A stretch of DNA of 10,931 nucleotides from Acidimicrobiales bacterium (GCA_013044465.1 JABEUL010000024.1:1-10931), one strand, 5' to 3'. Positions 1-7,365 are shown, counted from the stretch's first letter. Program-made: numbers and translations. Notes: generated by a model from the sequence alone, not told the origin.

Positions 1-396
1 ATCTTGAACCATGCCGACGCAGGTCTAAAAGAGTTGGAAAAAGATGCCGAGACCGCACCTCTTGAGAACCCTGAGTATTACCAGTTTGAAATTGATATTG
101 CATCTGTGGCGGAGGTGTGGAGACGGGGAAGTGTCATATCTTCCTGGCTTCTTGACCTAACGGCATCAGCGCTGGCACAGTCCCCTGACTTAGACGGATT
201 TTCAGGACATGTATCTGACTCTGGAGAGGGGCGCTGGACTGCTATTGCAGCAGTCGAAGAAGGCGTGCCTGCTCCAGTTTTAACTTCCGCCCTTTACTCT
301 CGCTTTGCCTCGAGGGATCTTGATCACTATGGAAACCAAATACTCTCAGCTATGAGAAAAGGTTTTGGTGGTCATGACGAAAAGCCATCCAAATAG
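1..396 (+). CDS. gnd: 6-phosphogluconate dehydrogenase (decarboxylating), C-terminal part
   Basis: This is the 3' end of a gene entering from the left; the reading frame is open to base 1, so the TTG at base 4 is an internal Leu codon and not a start. About 131 residues are visible. They match the all-helical C-terminal dimerisation domain of the short, roughly 300-residue Gnd/GndA class: EVWRRGSVISSWLLDL, then VSDSGEGRW, the run AAVEEGVPAPVLTSALYSRF, and a final SAMRKGFGGH. The enzyme oxidatively decarboxylates 6-phosphogluconate to ribulose 5-phosphate in the cytoplasm, in the pentose phosphate pathway. The cofactor preference cannot be judged because the Rossmann domain lies outside the window. 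The TAG stop is 10 bases from the stop of the convergent molybdoenzyme gene, so the two transcripts probably run into each other. The family call is secure. Confidence 0.93.
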   Translation: MLNHADAGLKELEKDAETAPLENPEYYQFEIDIASVAEVWRRGSVISSWLLDLTASALAQSPDLDGFSGHVSDSGEGRWTAIAAVEEGVPAPVLTSALYSRFASRDLDHYGNQILSAMRKGFGGHDEKPSK

Positions 397-406
397 TCTT
401 TTCTAA

Positions 407-3181
407 TCAAGCGGGCTCGATACCAACTCTTATTGCCCTATCAATTGGCACTGGTTGCCATTCAAGCGGCCCATAGCGAAGGTGTCCATATCCTCCAGCG
501 AGACCCAGATACTTAACCATTCCGGGTTCGACTTCATTAGGTCCGGTCCACGCTTTAAACATAAAGGGATCCCAGCCGTTATAAACGGTTATCCCACCAG
601 GTCGTTGAGAAGGTGAAGTTTTTGTTTTCACCACAAAAGAACCTACGTCGTTAAATACCCTAACGGGTTGATGATCAACTATTCCAAGACTACGTGCATC
701 TTCAGGATGGATCACGGCGTGGGGCTCTCCTCGGTGAGTTTCCAAGAGGACCGGGTTGCCCATATTCATCGCGTGTATCGACCACCTATTGTGACCTGTT
801 GTCATTTGGAATGGATAGTTGCCACCCATCATCGGAGGTTCTTTGTGAACCGGAAGATCCTCACCAGCTTCTACATACCATGGATGCTCAATTAGAAACT
901 GTGCACGTCGCGTGAGAGTGGGATAGGGGTCGCCTAATTCAACGTGGTTGGTAAAGGCCGAAAAGGTTTCATTTGGCTTGGGCCATGGTGCTGCTTGACC
1001 TTTGGCCATAGCCATTCTGCCCCAGTTGGTGAAGCGCATAAACCCTTTTTCTCGAACTTTAGTCAGATCAGTGCCCGCTGGAAGGACACCTGCATGAGCC
1101 GAGTCCCGGATAACTTCGTCAACGACTCTCTCTTGAGTGTCGAGTGCTCCATTTAAGGTATACCTGTTCCAAAGTGAGTCATAATCTACTGCCATTCCAC
1201 CTTGTCCGACAAATGATGTCAGACCTCTCTTTTTGGCTACTTTCTCCACTGCCTTACAAAGTCGTGCAAATATCTCCCACTCGGGAAGCGATTCACCCGT
1301 GGGCTCGATGGCCTTGTCTGAAAGTATTAAAGCCATGATAGGAATGTGAAGACCCACTTTTTCATAGTGCTGTGCAGCTGGCAAAACTATATCTGACTGA
1401 AGTGCCGTTGCCGACATCCTCACATCAATTGTCACTACTTTGTCTAATTTGGGCCACAAGTTGTCAAGAATTATATTTCGGCCTCCCCTAGTCCTTCTCA
1501 ACATATTTCCACCGCATTCAATTAGGACGTGTGGGGGGTTATCAGGTCCCGGACGATCAAGGCCTTCCCACCATCCAGAGGCTAAGGCTTCGTCAAAGTA
1601 TTCGTCAAAACTTCTAGCCATTGAGGGGTCATTGAAGCCCGGATTGTTCCATCTTGACTTGAAACCACAGTGCCAGTACCAGAAAAATACTGGCGGCACC
1701 ATATTGCTTCCCCCTGCCCCAAACGTTCGCCAAAGCTCAATTGTGGCAAGTTCATCTGACAGTGATGGATCTGCCTCTCTTATTGCTGCATGCGCCCCGT
1801 CTATTGCATCTAACACTTCTTCTGCACCAATCGGGCCGGGAACTGCTTTGGCTCCAGTTATCAACTGACCATCTACTTGCGTAGCAGCCCAGCAGTTAAT
1901 ACCAGAACCGCTCCTTCCCCAGTTTCCGCTCAGGCCAAGGAGCAGATTCATTGCCCTTTGATAAAGATCAGAGTGGTAGGCCTTGTTGGCTCCCATCCCC
2001 ATAATGATTCGAGTTCGACCCTTCGCAACTTTTCTAGCAATTGTTCTTAACGTTTCTGGATTTGTGCCAGTGATATCGCTGATTTTCTCGGGACGGTATT
2101 CCTCTAGGTGTTCGGTCAATCGAACCATCAACGGATATACATTTACCTTTTCTCCGTCTGATAAGGTCACCTCAATTTGACTTGTTAAACTGGGCTCGTA
2201 ATTACATAGAAGATTTTTCCTGTCGGCTTTAACCAAATTTGAATTCTCATCCAAGTGGTAGAACTGCTCATCTGATCCAGTAGCTTCGAAGTCACTTTCC
2301 CTGAGAAATCTTTTGTTATCCTCTCTTACCAAAAGTGAAAGATCGGTTTGTGTGCGCACAAAGTCCTTATCTACGAGATCTTCTTCTACAATTACTTGAC
2401 ACATGGCTAGGGTCAGAGCGGCGTCTGTGCCCCACTTGAGAGGCACATGGTAGTCCACATGTAAATGACTTGGAGACACATCAGGTGAGAACAGCACTAT
2501 CTCCGCACCGTTATACCTAACTTCGGGGAAATTGTGGAACATGGAGATAAGCGTGTAAACAGGGTTCGTGTGCCAAAAAATAATGACATCGGAGTTGAAT
2601 ATTTCACCGTCTCCAAGAATCGGGTAAAATTTGCCAAAGGTTAGATGATGGCCCGGTGCAAAGTCATTAATGGAGCCGTTGAGATCTGTCACCGTGCCGC
2701 CAACTAGATGCAAGAATCGATCGGCAGCCAGAAGTCCCGCTCCAACTTCTGGAGTTCCCTCTTTCATGATTGCATCCCCGCCATGGGTTTCTACAGTGTC
2801 CACAATTGATTCAGCTACTTCTTCAAGCGCCTCATCCCATGAGATCTCTTCCCACTCACCACTTCCTCTTGGCCCTACTCTTCTCAGAGGATGTAAGAGC
2901 CTGTCAGGAGCCTCACTTTGCTGGCTCCATGCCGCACCTTTGTTGCAACCCATAGGATAGATATCTGGAAACTTCCGCTCAGTATCAACTTCATCCAAGA
3001 AGGGCCCGGGAACTTCCTCACGAATTACCTTTCCATCTCTTATGTAGACATGATAAGGACAACCTCCAGGGTAGCAGTCAACGCAGTGCGACCCCCAAGC
3101 TATCTCGTCAAATTCAGTTCGCTTCCGATAGCCTGACTCAGTTGATTTAATTTTCACGTCAGTGTTATTTTCAGAATTCAT
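407..3181 (-). CDS. Molybdopterin oxidoreductase, type II DMSO reductase family catalytic subunit
   Basis: A 924-residue complete molybdo-bis(pyranopterin) enzyme. The N-terminal iron-sulfur motif is H32, C36, C41 and C79, in the same order as the His/Cys set of nitrate reductase NarG and ethylbenzene dehydrogenase; PMGCNKGAAW around C79 and the following PLRRVG are typical. The motif SINDFAPG puts D173 where type II enzymes carry the aspartate that ligates Mo, arguing against formate dehydrogenases (Cys/Sec) and Ser-ligated DMSO reductases. The C-terminal dinucleotide-binding domain runs from about residue 793 (MTTGHNRWSIH) to the end. Family members hydroxylate unactivated C-H bonds or reduce oxyanions; the substrate here is unknown. 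No twin-arginine signal is visible, so a cytoplasmic location is inferred. The start is supported by AAGGGG five bases upstream. It is the last gene of a three-gene operon, and no beta or gamma subunit follows. Confidence 0.88.
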   Translation of the reverse strand: MNSENNTDVKIKSTESGYRKRTEFDEIAWGSHCVDCYPGGCPYHVYIRDGKVIREEVPGPFLDEVDTERKFPDIYPMGCNKGAAWSQQSEAPDRLLHPLRRVGPRGSGEWEEISWDEALEEVAESIVDTVETHGGDAIMKEGTPEVGAGLLAADRFLHLVGGTVTDLNGSINDFAPGHHLTFGKFYPILGDGEIFNSDVIIFWHTNPVYTLISMFHNFPEVRYNGAEIVLFSPDVSPSHLHVDYHVPLKWGTDAALTLAMCQVIVEEDLVDKDFVRTQTDLSLLVREDNKRFLRESDFEATGSDEQFYHLDENSNLVKADRKNLLCNYEPSLTSQIEVTLSDGEKVNVYPLMVRLTEHLEEYRPEKISDITGTNPETLRTIARKVAKGRTRIIMGMGANKAYHSDLYQRAMNLLLGLSGNWGRSGSGINCWAATQVDGQLITGAKAVPGPIGAEEVLDAIDGAHAAIREADPSLSDELATIELWRTFGAGGSNMVPPVFFWYWHCGFKSRWNNPGFNDPSMARSFDEYFDEALASGWWEGLDRPGPDNPPHVLIECGGNMLRRTRGGRNIILDNLWPKLDKVVTIDVRMSATALQSDIVLPAAQHYEKVGLHIPIMALILSDKAIEPTGESLPEWEIFARLCKAVEKVAKKRGLTSFVGQGGMAVDYDSLWNRYTLNGALDTQERVVDEVIRDSAHAGVLPAGTDLTKVREKGFMRFTNWGRMAMAKGQAAPWPKPNETFSAFTNHVELGDPYPTLTRRAQFLIEHPWYVEAGEDLPVHKEPPMMGGNYPFQMTTGHNRWSIHAMNMGNPVLLETHRGEPHAVIHPEDARSLGIVDHQPVRVFNDVGSFVVKTKTSPSQRPGGITVYNGWDPFMFKAWTGPNEVEPGMVKYLGLAGGYGHLRYGPLEWQPVPIDRAIRVGIEPA

Positions 3182-3190
3182 AACTACCCC

Positions 3191-3904
3191 TTAAAGCGCT
3201 CTAGAGAAAAATCTGCCGGCTGACCATGTCTCATCGACATCAGATGTCAATTCAGGTACCGCTCCATTGGGACCTCCAAAATCCATTAACAGTAGCTGCC
3301 CCTTTGTTTCAATTGAGCATGCTTCTACTCCGATCTGATCCTTATCACTACTTCCCATCACTACTTTTAGATCAACTGATCTAGCATCGTGGATAAGTTC
3401 AGTCGCAGAAGCTAACTCCAAGAGTTTCATTCCCCCAATAATTGATCCAAAAAGATTGACCATCCGATGTGCGAATAACGGTTTAGGGGTCTTGATACTC
3501 TCTCCTACAACACCTTCTAAATCGATTAAGTCAGCACCTTTCCTTGATACTGTTCCTTTGACGCGACTGCCATCTTCGACCAAGGAGATGTCTGCCATTT
3601 TTTTGGGAAACCCAAGAAGCTCTCTTCCTAAAATAAGTGCAGTATCATCATCTACAACCATCCAAGGACAATGCCTTAGTGGACCCTTGGAATCTGTGCA
3701 GTGAAGAATTACTGCCGCTTCCCGATATATTGAGCCAAATGTAGTTTGCGGGTAATCGGCCACAAAAACTGTAGCCTTCCCCGAGGTCTCTAGCTCAATA
3801 CCATTTGGCAATAGAGCGCTCCCTAAAACTCGGTCAATATCGATTTCAGCCGTGAGGACTTTGGCCCCGACCCAAATTGCACCTTCAAGTTGATTGTCTC
3901 CCAT
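3191..3904 (-). CDS. Acetoacetate decarboxylase (ADC) family protein
   Basis: A 237-residue protein with the hallmarks of the ADC fold: YREA (Y60-A63), containing the conserved Glu, followed by the run ending CPWMVVDDDTALILGREL, then FPKKMAD with the adjacent lysines K101 and K102. In Clostridium ADC the equivalent lysine forms the Schiff base with the keto acid and its neighbour lowers its pKa, so the active site appears intact. Known family members decarboxylate beta-keto acids, but some homologues are aldolase-dehydratases, so decarboxylation is the likely and not the certain reaction. The start is preceded by AAAGG nine bases upstream. It lies 42 bases after the acyl-CoA dehydrogenase and 9 bases before the molybdoenzyme, all on one strand, which implies co-transcription. 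A plausible but unproven role is removing CO2 from a beta-keto intermediate made from the operon's substrate. Confidence 0.85.
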   Translation of the reverse strand: MGDNQLEGAIWVGAKVLTAEIDIDRVLGSALLPNGIELETSGKATVFVADYPQTTFGSIYREAAVILHCTDSKGPLRHCPWMVVDDDTALILGRELLGFPKKMADISLVEDGSRVKGTVSRKGADLIDLEGVVGESIKTPKPLFAHRMVNLFGSIIGGMKLLELASATELIHDARSVDLKVVMGSSDKDQIGVEACSIETKGQLLLMDFGGPNGAVPELTSDVDETWSAGRFFSRAL

Positions 3905-3946
3905 TTTTAATTACCTTTCTGAATAAACTTTCTATATATAAGTTCT

Positions 3947-5143
3947 TTAAAGTCTCTCTGAAGCCACTAACGAGAGCACTTCATTGCAACCATCCTCAAT
4001 CATCGAAGCTCTAGCATCTCGAAGTAATTTCTCAACCGGATACTCACGTGATAGCCCATTCCCGCCAAATATTTGAATTGCTGCGCTCGCTACGTCGAAG
4101 GCACATTGGGTAGCAGTTACTTTCGATGCCACAGCAATTGGAAGGTTGGGAGGGCCGACAGTATTTAAATAAACTGCCCTTCTGGAAAGTGCCTTTGCAT
4201 ATTCGACCTTTTTATACATCTCAAATATGCGCGCTTTGACACTTTGATGACGGAATATGGGCTGGCCTCCTTGGATCCTTTCCTTTGAATAATTCAGTGC
4301 TAACTCATAGCTCGCTTGAGCCACGCCTACAAAAGTCGATCCCATTGACGAGTTAGCTAAAGCCAAGCCACCATCGTTGCCCATGGCATCACCGCCTGGT
4401 TTGATTACGAGATTTTCACTAGGGATTACCACATGGTCGAAGAAGATCTCGCCTTGGTTAAGTGGTCTCTGACCGATTTTGTCGAGGGGCTTGCCTCTAG
4501 TTATGCCCGGTTCATCTAGAGATAAAACAAATCCCCCCAGCCCAATTGGACCTTCACCCAAATCAAGAGCACAGAATAGGGCTGCGGCATTGGCAATAGT
4601 TCCATTTGAAACCCAGGCGGCCTTTTGACCATTGATTACAAAATTATCTCCCTCTTTTTTAGCAATACAGTTTGGAGTTCCTGGGAACTCAGAGAATTTC
4701 CCGCCAAATAAGATCACGTCGCTGCCGTGATCCGGCTCCGTGATCGGCCAGCAGCCGATAATCTCAGGTGAATTGAACTGTTCTATTAAAGTTGGCGATC
4801 CAGATAAAAGCGATAAGACACGTGGAAAGATCGAGACTCCTACGCTAATTGCAAGTCCTGGATCCCCCCAACCCATCTCTTCAGAAATTATGGAGCGCAG
4901 CAGTGCTTGTCTTTCTAAAGGGATATCGGTTGTAGCAAGTGAAAATGGGTCAATTCCAAGTTCTCTGTACTTGTCAAATACTCTCCAAAGAGGTGACTCT
5001 GGGGCAATTACCTGATTTGGATCTGGATATTTATCCAGTTCTTGACCGATGGGTCTTAGGATATCCCGTGAAAACAAGTGGACTGTTTCACAGATCTCTC
5101 TCTCTTCTTGAGAAAGTCCCGGCTCCGCATCGGCAATACCCAT
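3947..5143 (-). CDS. Acyl-CoA dehydrogenase family flavoprotein
   Basis: A 398-residue FAD-dependent acyl-CoA dehydrogenase, the usual family length, catalysing alpha,beta-desaturation of an acyl-CoA thioester. Visible motifs are ITEPDHGSD (about residues 134-142) and, near the C-terminus, FGGNGLSREYPVEKLLRDAR. Where most members have YEGTNE, with the catalytic Glu, this protein has IEDGCNE: Asp384 sits in the catalytic position with Glu383 just before it, suggesting an unusual substrate subclass. I place the start at the ATG at 5143 because GGAAGG lies five bases upstream. The in-frame ATG at 5191, which would add 16 residues, has no ribosome-binding site and would be encoded by a palindrome that looks like an operator. 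It is the first gene of the operon with the ADC-like and molybdopterin genes. The family is certain; the substrate is unknown. Confidence 0.9.
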   Translation of the reverse strand: MGIADAEPGLSQEEREICETVHLFSRDILRPIGQELDKYPDPNQVIAPESPLWRVFDKYRELGIDPFSLATTDIPLERQALLRSIISEEMGWGDPGLAISVGVSIFPRVLSLLSGSPTLIEQFNSPEIIGCWPITEPDHGSDVILFGGKFSEFPGTPNCIAKKEGDNFVINGQKAAWVSNGTIANAAALFCALDLGEGPIGLGGFVLSLDEPGITRGKPLDKIGQRPLNQGEIFFDHVVIPSENLVIKPGGDAMGNDGGLALANSSMGSTFVGVAQASYELALNYSKERIQGGQPIFRHQSVKARIFEMYKKVEYAKALSRRAVYLNTVGPPNLPIAVASKVTATQCAFDVASAAIQIFGGNGLSREYPVEKLLRDARASMIEDGCNEVLSLVASERL

Positions 5144-5148
5144 AACTT

Positions 5149-5154
5149 CCTTCC
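5149..5154 (-). promoter_or_regulatory. Ribosome-binding site deciding the acyl-CoA dehydrogenase start
   Basis: On the minus strand GGAAGG stands five bases (AAGTT) before the ATG at 5143. The alternative in-frame ATG at 5191 is preceded by TTCACCTCAC, which has no purine-rich match to the 16S rRNA tail. This favours the shorter protein. Confidence 0.75.
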
Positions 5155-5171
5155 CACAATGTGAACTCGTT

Positions 5172-5190
5172 TGGTTACTAATAGTAACCA
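5172..5190. promoter_or_regulatory. Perfect 9-1-9 palindrome, candidate operator of the molybdoenzyme operon
   Basis: TGGTTACTA and TAGTAACCA flank a single central base: nine perfect base pairs in inverted orientation, about 29 bases upstream of the preferred ATG of the acyl-CoA dehydrogenase. Size and symmetry fit a homodimeric repressor such as a TetR, GntR or MarR protein. The minus-strand TACTAT inside it (5186-5181) could serve as a -10 box, which would put transcription start inside the palindrome and make binding repressive; no good -35 accompanies it. No regulator gene is present in the window, so the cognate protein is unknown. Confidence 0.6.
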
Positions 5191-5446
5191 TGTGAGGTGA
5201 AATCTAGTAGGGTCTAAAGTCCTAAATTCACTGAGGCTGCAAAAAGAAAGACATACTTTGCTTATTCCCGGCTGCGCAAGTGACCTTCGTCTCACTTTGG
5301 ATATCTCTAGCTTTGGACATCTCACACCTCTTACTTCGATGTAAATATTCCAGGAACCGTTGCACCTCAATTCCAGTAACACATACATAGTCTGGTTCTC
5401 TGACTCGCTTGGTTCGTAATCGAACACTTAAATGCCTGGAGGTTAA

Positions 5447-5802
5447 TTAAGTCCAAATTCGATCAATTGGCATCACGTGGATACGGTCTTCAAAAGTGTA
5501 AGATCTCTCGCCGGTATTTAGGACGATAGCAGCGATAAACCTTGATCCTATTACTTCGGTAGGTTGCGAAGTGGACTGAGGTCTTGTCGCGGCACTCTGT
5601 TTCCAGCTTTAATTTCAAATGCCAGGGCCGTGCCGTAGTCACTCTCAAGCACTAGGTTGACTTCGTCACCGTCGTGAGTACGCCAGTGACCCTGTCCAGC
5701 AATGCCGTCACACTGTGACGCCTGCTTAAGTAATTCGTTGACCACAAATGTTTCCAAAAGGAGACCAGACTCCGTGAGTGTCGAAGGCTCGAGTGTTGCC
5801 AT
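5447..5802 (-). pseudogene. DUF4143 (AAA-type ATPase C-terminal domain) remnant, frameshifted
   Basis: The first 83 codons from the ATG at 5802 read as the nuclease-like DUF4143 domain found at the C-terminus of many ATP-binding proteins: GLLLETFVVNELLKQ, then HWRTHDGDEVNLVLE, AFEIKAG and LSPLRNL. That frame stops at 5551. The expected end of the domain continues directly in another frame from about 5558 to 5447: VIGSRFIAAIVLNTGERSY, followed by DRIHVMPIDRIWT and a stop. One missing base near 5556-5562 explains this. The N-terminal ATPase part, normally about 250-300 residues, is absent upstream, where the kinase gene ends 91 bases away. The locus is therefore both truncated and frameshifted, consistent with decay of an accessory gene. 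A sequencing error could explain the frameshift but not the missing ATPase domain. Confidence 0.8.
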
Positions 5803-5893
5803 TCGCTTTGGCGTCAGACAGCTCTTTTTAAATTGTCCAGGAGAAAGTAGATAGATTCTTTGCTTTATTTTCTAATTGGTGGCCTTATTTCTT

Positions 5894-7228
5894 TCATTCT
5901 TGCAACCTCGCCATTACTAAATCGTCCATTTTCCAGGTGGGCTTGACCTTTGCAACAAGGCCGGTTTGAACAATGAGCACTCTTCCGAGCATAATAAGGT
6001 CGTCAGGAATCTTGATGAGGGGATTAATTTTTGATGCCTCAACCAGCCTTTTGAAGCTCTCCTCGCGGTCGGCTCCGTCGTCCGCGTCAAAGTCGAACAA
6101 GCTGCCGAATGCTATGAGTCCTTCTATATCTCCGCTTTCCGTCCGAAATCCCAGCTCGTAAAGTGCGTCTCCAATTGCTGCCATATCCATTTCGATTCCC
6201 GCTCGATAGAGCTCTCTAAGTGCAAGACGAGTGCGGTCTGAAATCTTATAACAGGCACCAAAATCAACCATGCCTATCCGAAGGGGATCTGACTGCACCA
6301 AGAAGTTACCCGGATGAGGGTCAGCGTGCAAAAAGCCATCAATCAAGATCTGTTTTAAGAAAGCGTCGACTAACACCTTTAATGCTTCTGAAGCAAAGTC
6401 ATGGTCGGCGTGTGCGAGGGCACGTGCAAGATTTTCACCTTCGATCCAGTCCATCACGAGCACCCGTCCTCGTGAAAGATCAGCGTGTAGCATAGGCACT
6501 TCGACCGACGTTTCATTTGCGAAGTTCTCACCAAATTGCACCATGTTGGCAGCTTCTTGTACATAATCAATCTCTGAAAGCACAACCTCTTCGAGAACTT
6601 TGCCGATGGTTGCCAGATCAACCCCTTTTACAAAACGAGACGCTATCTTAAGTATCAGCCGAGTGTCCTTAGCCTCGCGAGGAACAATCTGAGACACTCG
6701 AGGATACTGGACTTTTACTGCCACTTCGCGACCATCTTTGCGGACCGCTCGGTGCACTTGGGCCAGCGACGCAGCTGAGGCTGAGTGTCCGTCAAAGCGG
6801 GCAAAGACTTCGTCAATGGGGCCAACGTCTTCTGTAATAGTCCGGCGCACCATGGCAGCAGGCGCAGGTGGAACACGGTCCTGAAGCCTGGATAGTTGAT
6901 CTACATATGCAGGAGGTAATAGGTCATGACGCGAGGATACGAACTGTCCGAGCTTTAGGAAAGACGCTCGCAACTTGATCGCCGTCTCATATAGATCTTT
7001 GGCTCCTTGAACGTGTGCCGAGCTGATTCTTGTTATACGCGAAACCCGTGAACGGCCCGGCAGTGAGGCTAGGGCGTAACGAGAACCCACTTTTAGGGCT
7101 GTTCCGTAGATCCTTAGTCGCCTTGAAGCTCGAGACCCAGGTAAAACCCAGTTTTCAGCTCCTTCAAGGTCAGCTAATGTGTCTAATTCGTTTTCCTGTT
7201 CAGATGCGCTCACAGATAGCTCAGTCAT
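5894..7228 (-). CDS. ABC1/AarF/UbiB-family atypical protein kinase-like protein
   Basis: A 444-residue protein with the family signatures in order: the KxGQ motif K92-L-G-Q95 in FLKLGQFVSSRHDLLP, the Ala-rich nucleotide loop ASAASLAQVH (about 150-159) in place of a Gly-rich loop, VAVK with the ATP-binding K172, HADPHPGNF (301-309) and the metal-binding DFG (322-324). Characterised relatives (UbiB, Coq8/ADCK3) are ATPases supporting isoprenoid-quinone or lipid metabolism at membranes. No C-terminal membrane anchor is evident, and the actinobacterial role is not settled. The ATG at 7228 overlaps the TGA of an upstream 46-codon ORF (ATGA), and it has no strong ribosome-binding site of its own, so translational coupling is likely. 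Its base composition looks somewhat more GC-rich by eye than the operon to its left. Confidence 0.92.
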   Translation of the reverse strand: MTELSVSASEQENELDTLADLEGAENWVLPGSRASRRLRIYGTALKVGSRYALASLPGRSRVSRITRISSAHVQGAKDLYETAIKLRASFLKLGQFVSSRHDLLPPAYVDQLSRLQDRVPPAPAAMVRRTITEDVGPIDEVFARFDGHSASAASLAQVHRAVRKDGREVAVKVQYPRVSQIVPREAKDTRLILKIASRFVKGVDLATIGKVLEEVVLSEIDYVQEAANMVQFGENFANETSVEVPMLHADLSRGRVLVMDWIEGENLARALAHADHDFASEALKVLVDAFLKQILIDGFLHADPHPGNFLVQSDPLRIGMVDFGACYKISDRTRLALRELYRAGIEMDMAAIGDALYELGFRTESGDIEGLIAFGSLFDFDADDGADREESFKRLVEASKINPLIKIPDDLIMLGRVLIVQTGLVAKVKPTWKMDDLVMARLQE

Positions 7229-7365
7229 CTCGCGGCACTTTCACCATGTGATAGACATATCTGCTCACGTTTCAGTGCAAGGTCTTCTGAGATGGCTAGC
7301 GAGAAAGACCCGCAATGCACATTCTCTTTCTGCTTTTTTGCTCTGAGGTGGAAATTTTGGCTCAT
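7225..7365 (-). CDS. Small 46-residue ORF, probably leaderless, coupled to the kinase gene
   Basis: This ORF of unrecognised family begins MSQNFHLRAKKQKENVHCGS, contains LAISEDLALKREQIC, and ends HGESAAR. It carries two cysteines (C18, C37) and a basic N-terminal stretch. Its stop TGA overlaps the kinase ATG as ATGA. Its ATG is exactly six bases after a TATGAT -10 box, which would put transcription start on the A of the ATG, the classic leaderless arrangement common in actinobacteria. This promoter alignment and the stop-start overlap are the reasons to call it. It could be a real small protein, or a leader ORF whose translation delivers ribosomes to the kinase start. Chance cannot be excluded for so short a frame. 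Confidence 0.5.
   Translation of the reverse strand: MSQNFHLRAKKQKENVHCGSFSLAISEDLALKREQICLSHGESAAR

Larger units (their letters stand above)
5144..5446. other. Intergenic region upstream of the molybdoenzyme operon
   Basis: About 300 bases separate the operon start from the DUF4143 remnant. Besides the palindrome at 5172-5190 and the ribosome-binding site at 5149-5154 it holds a small perfect hairpin at 5412-5425 (GTTCG, loop TAAT, CGAAC) just beyond the end of the remnant. That hairpin has no following T-tract and is not a convincing terminator. Weak minus-strand promoter-like words (TAGATT near 5200, TTGCAG near 5240) are present, but none forms a good pair. No RNA gene was recognised. 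Confidence 0.5.

Noticed and set aside
1440..1868. A 142-codon plus-strand frame inside the molybdoenzyme gene
   Set aside because: Antisense shadow of a strongly conserved coding region; no motif or start signal.
407..3181. Formate dehydrogenase or nitrate reductase NarG identity for the molybdoenzyme
   Set aside because: There is no Cys or selenocysteine at the Mo ligand position (Asp173 instead), and the protein is about 300 residues shorter than NarG with no narHJI genes beside it.
5144..5191. Longer acyl-CoA dehydrogenase starting at ATG 5191 (414 residues)
   Set aside because: No ribosome-binding site precedes it, its first codons are made of the palindrome, and ATG 5143 has GGAAGG at ideal distance.
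5056..5427. A 123-codon minus-strand frame across the acyl-CoA dehydrogenase start
   Set aside because: Low-complexity composition without any recognisable motif, overlapping the well-supported gene in another frame.
5405..5430. tRNA-like GTTCG...CGAAC arm
   Set aside because: It resembles a T-arm only superficially; the loop is four bases and no acceptor, D or anticodon arms surround it.
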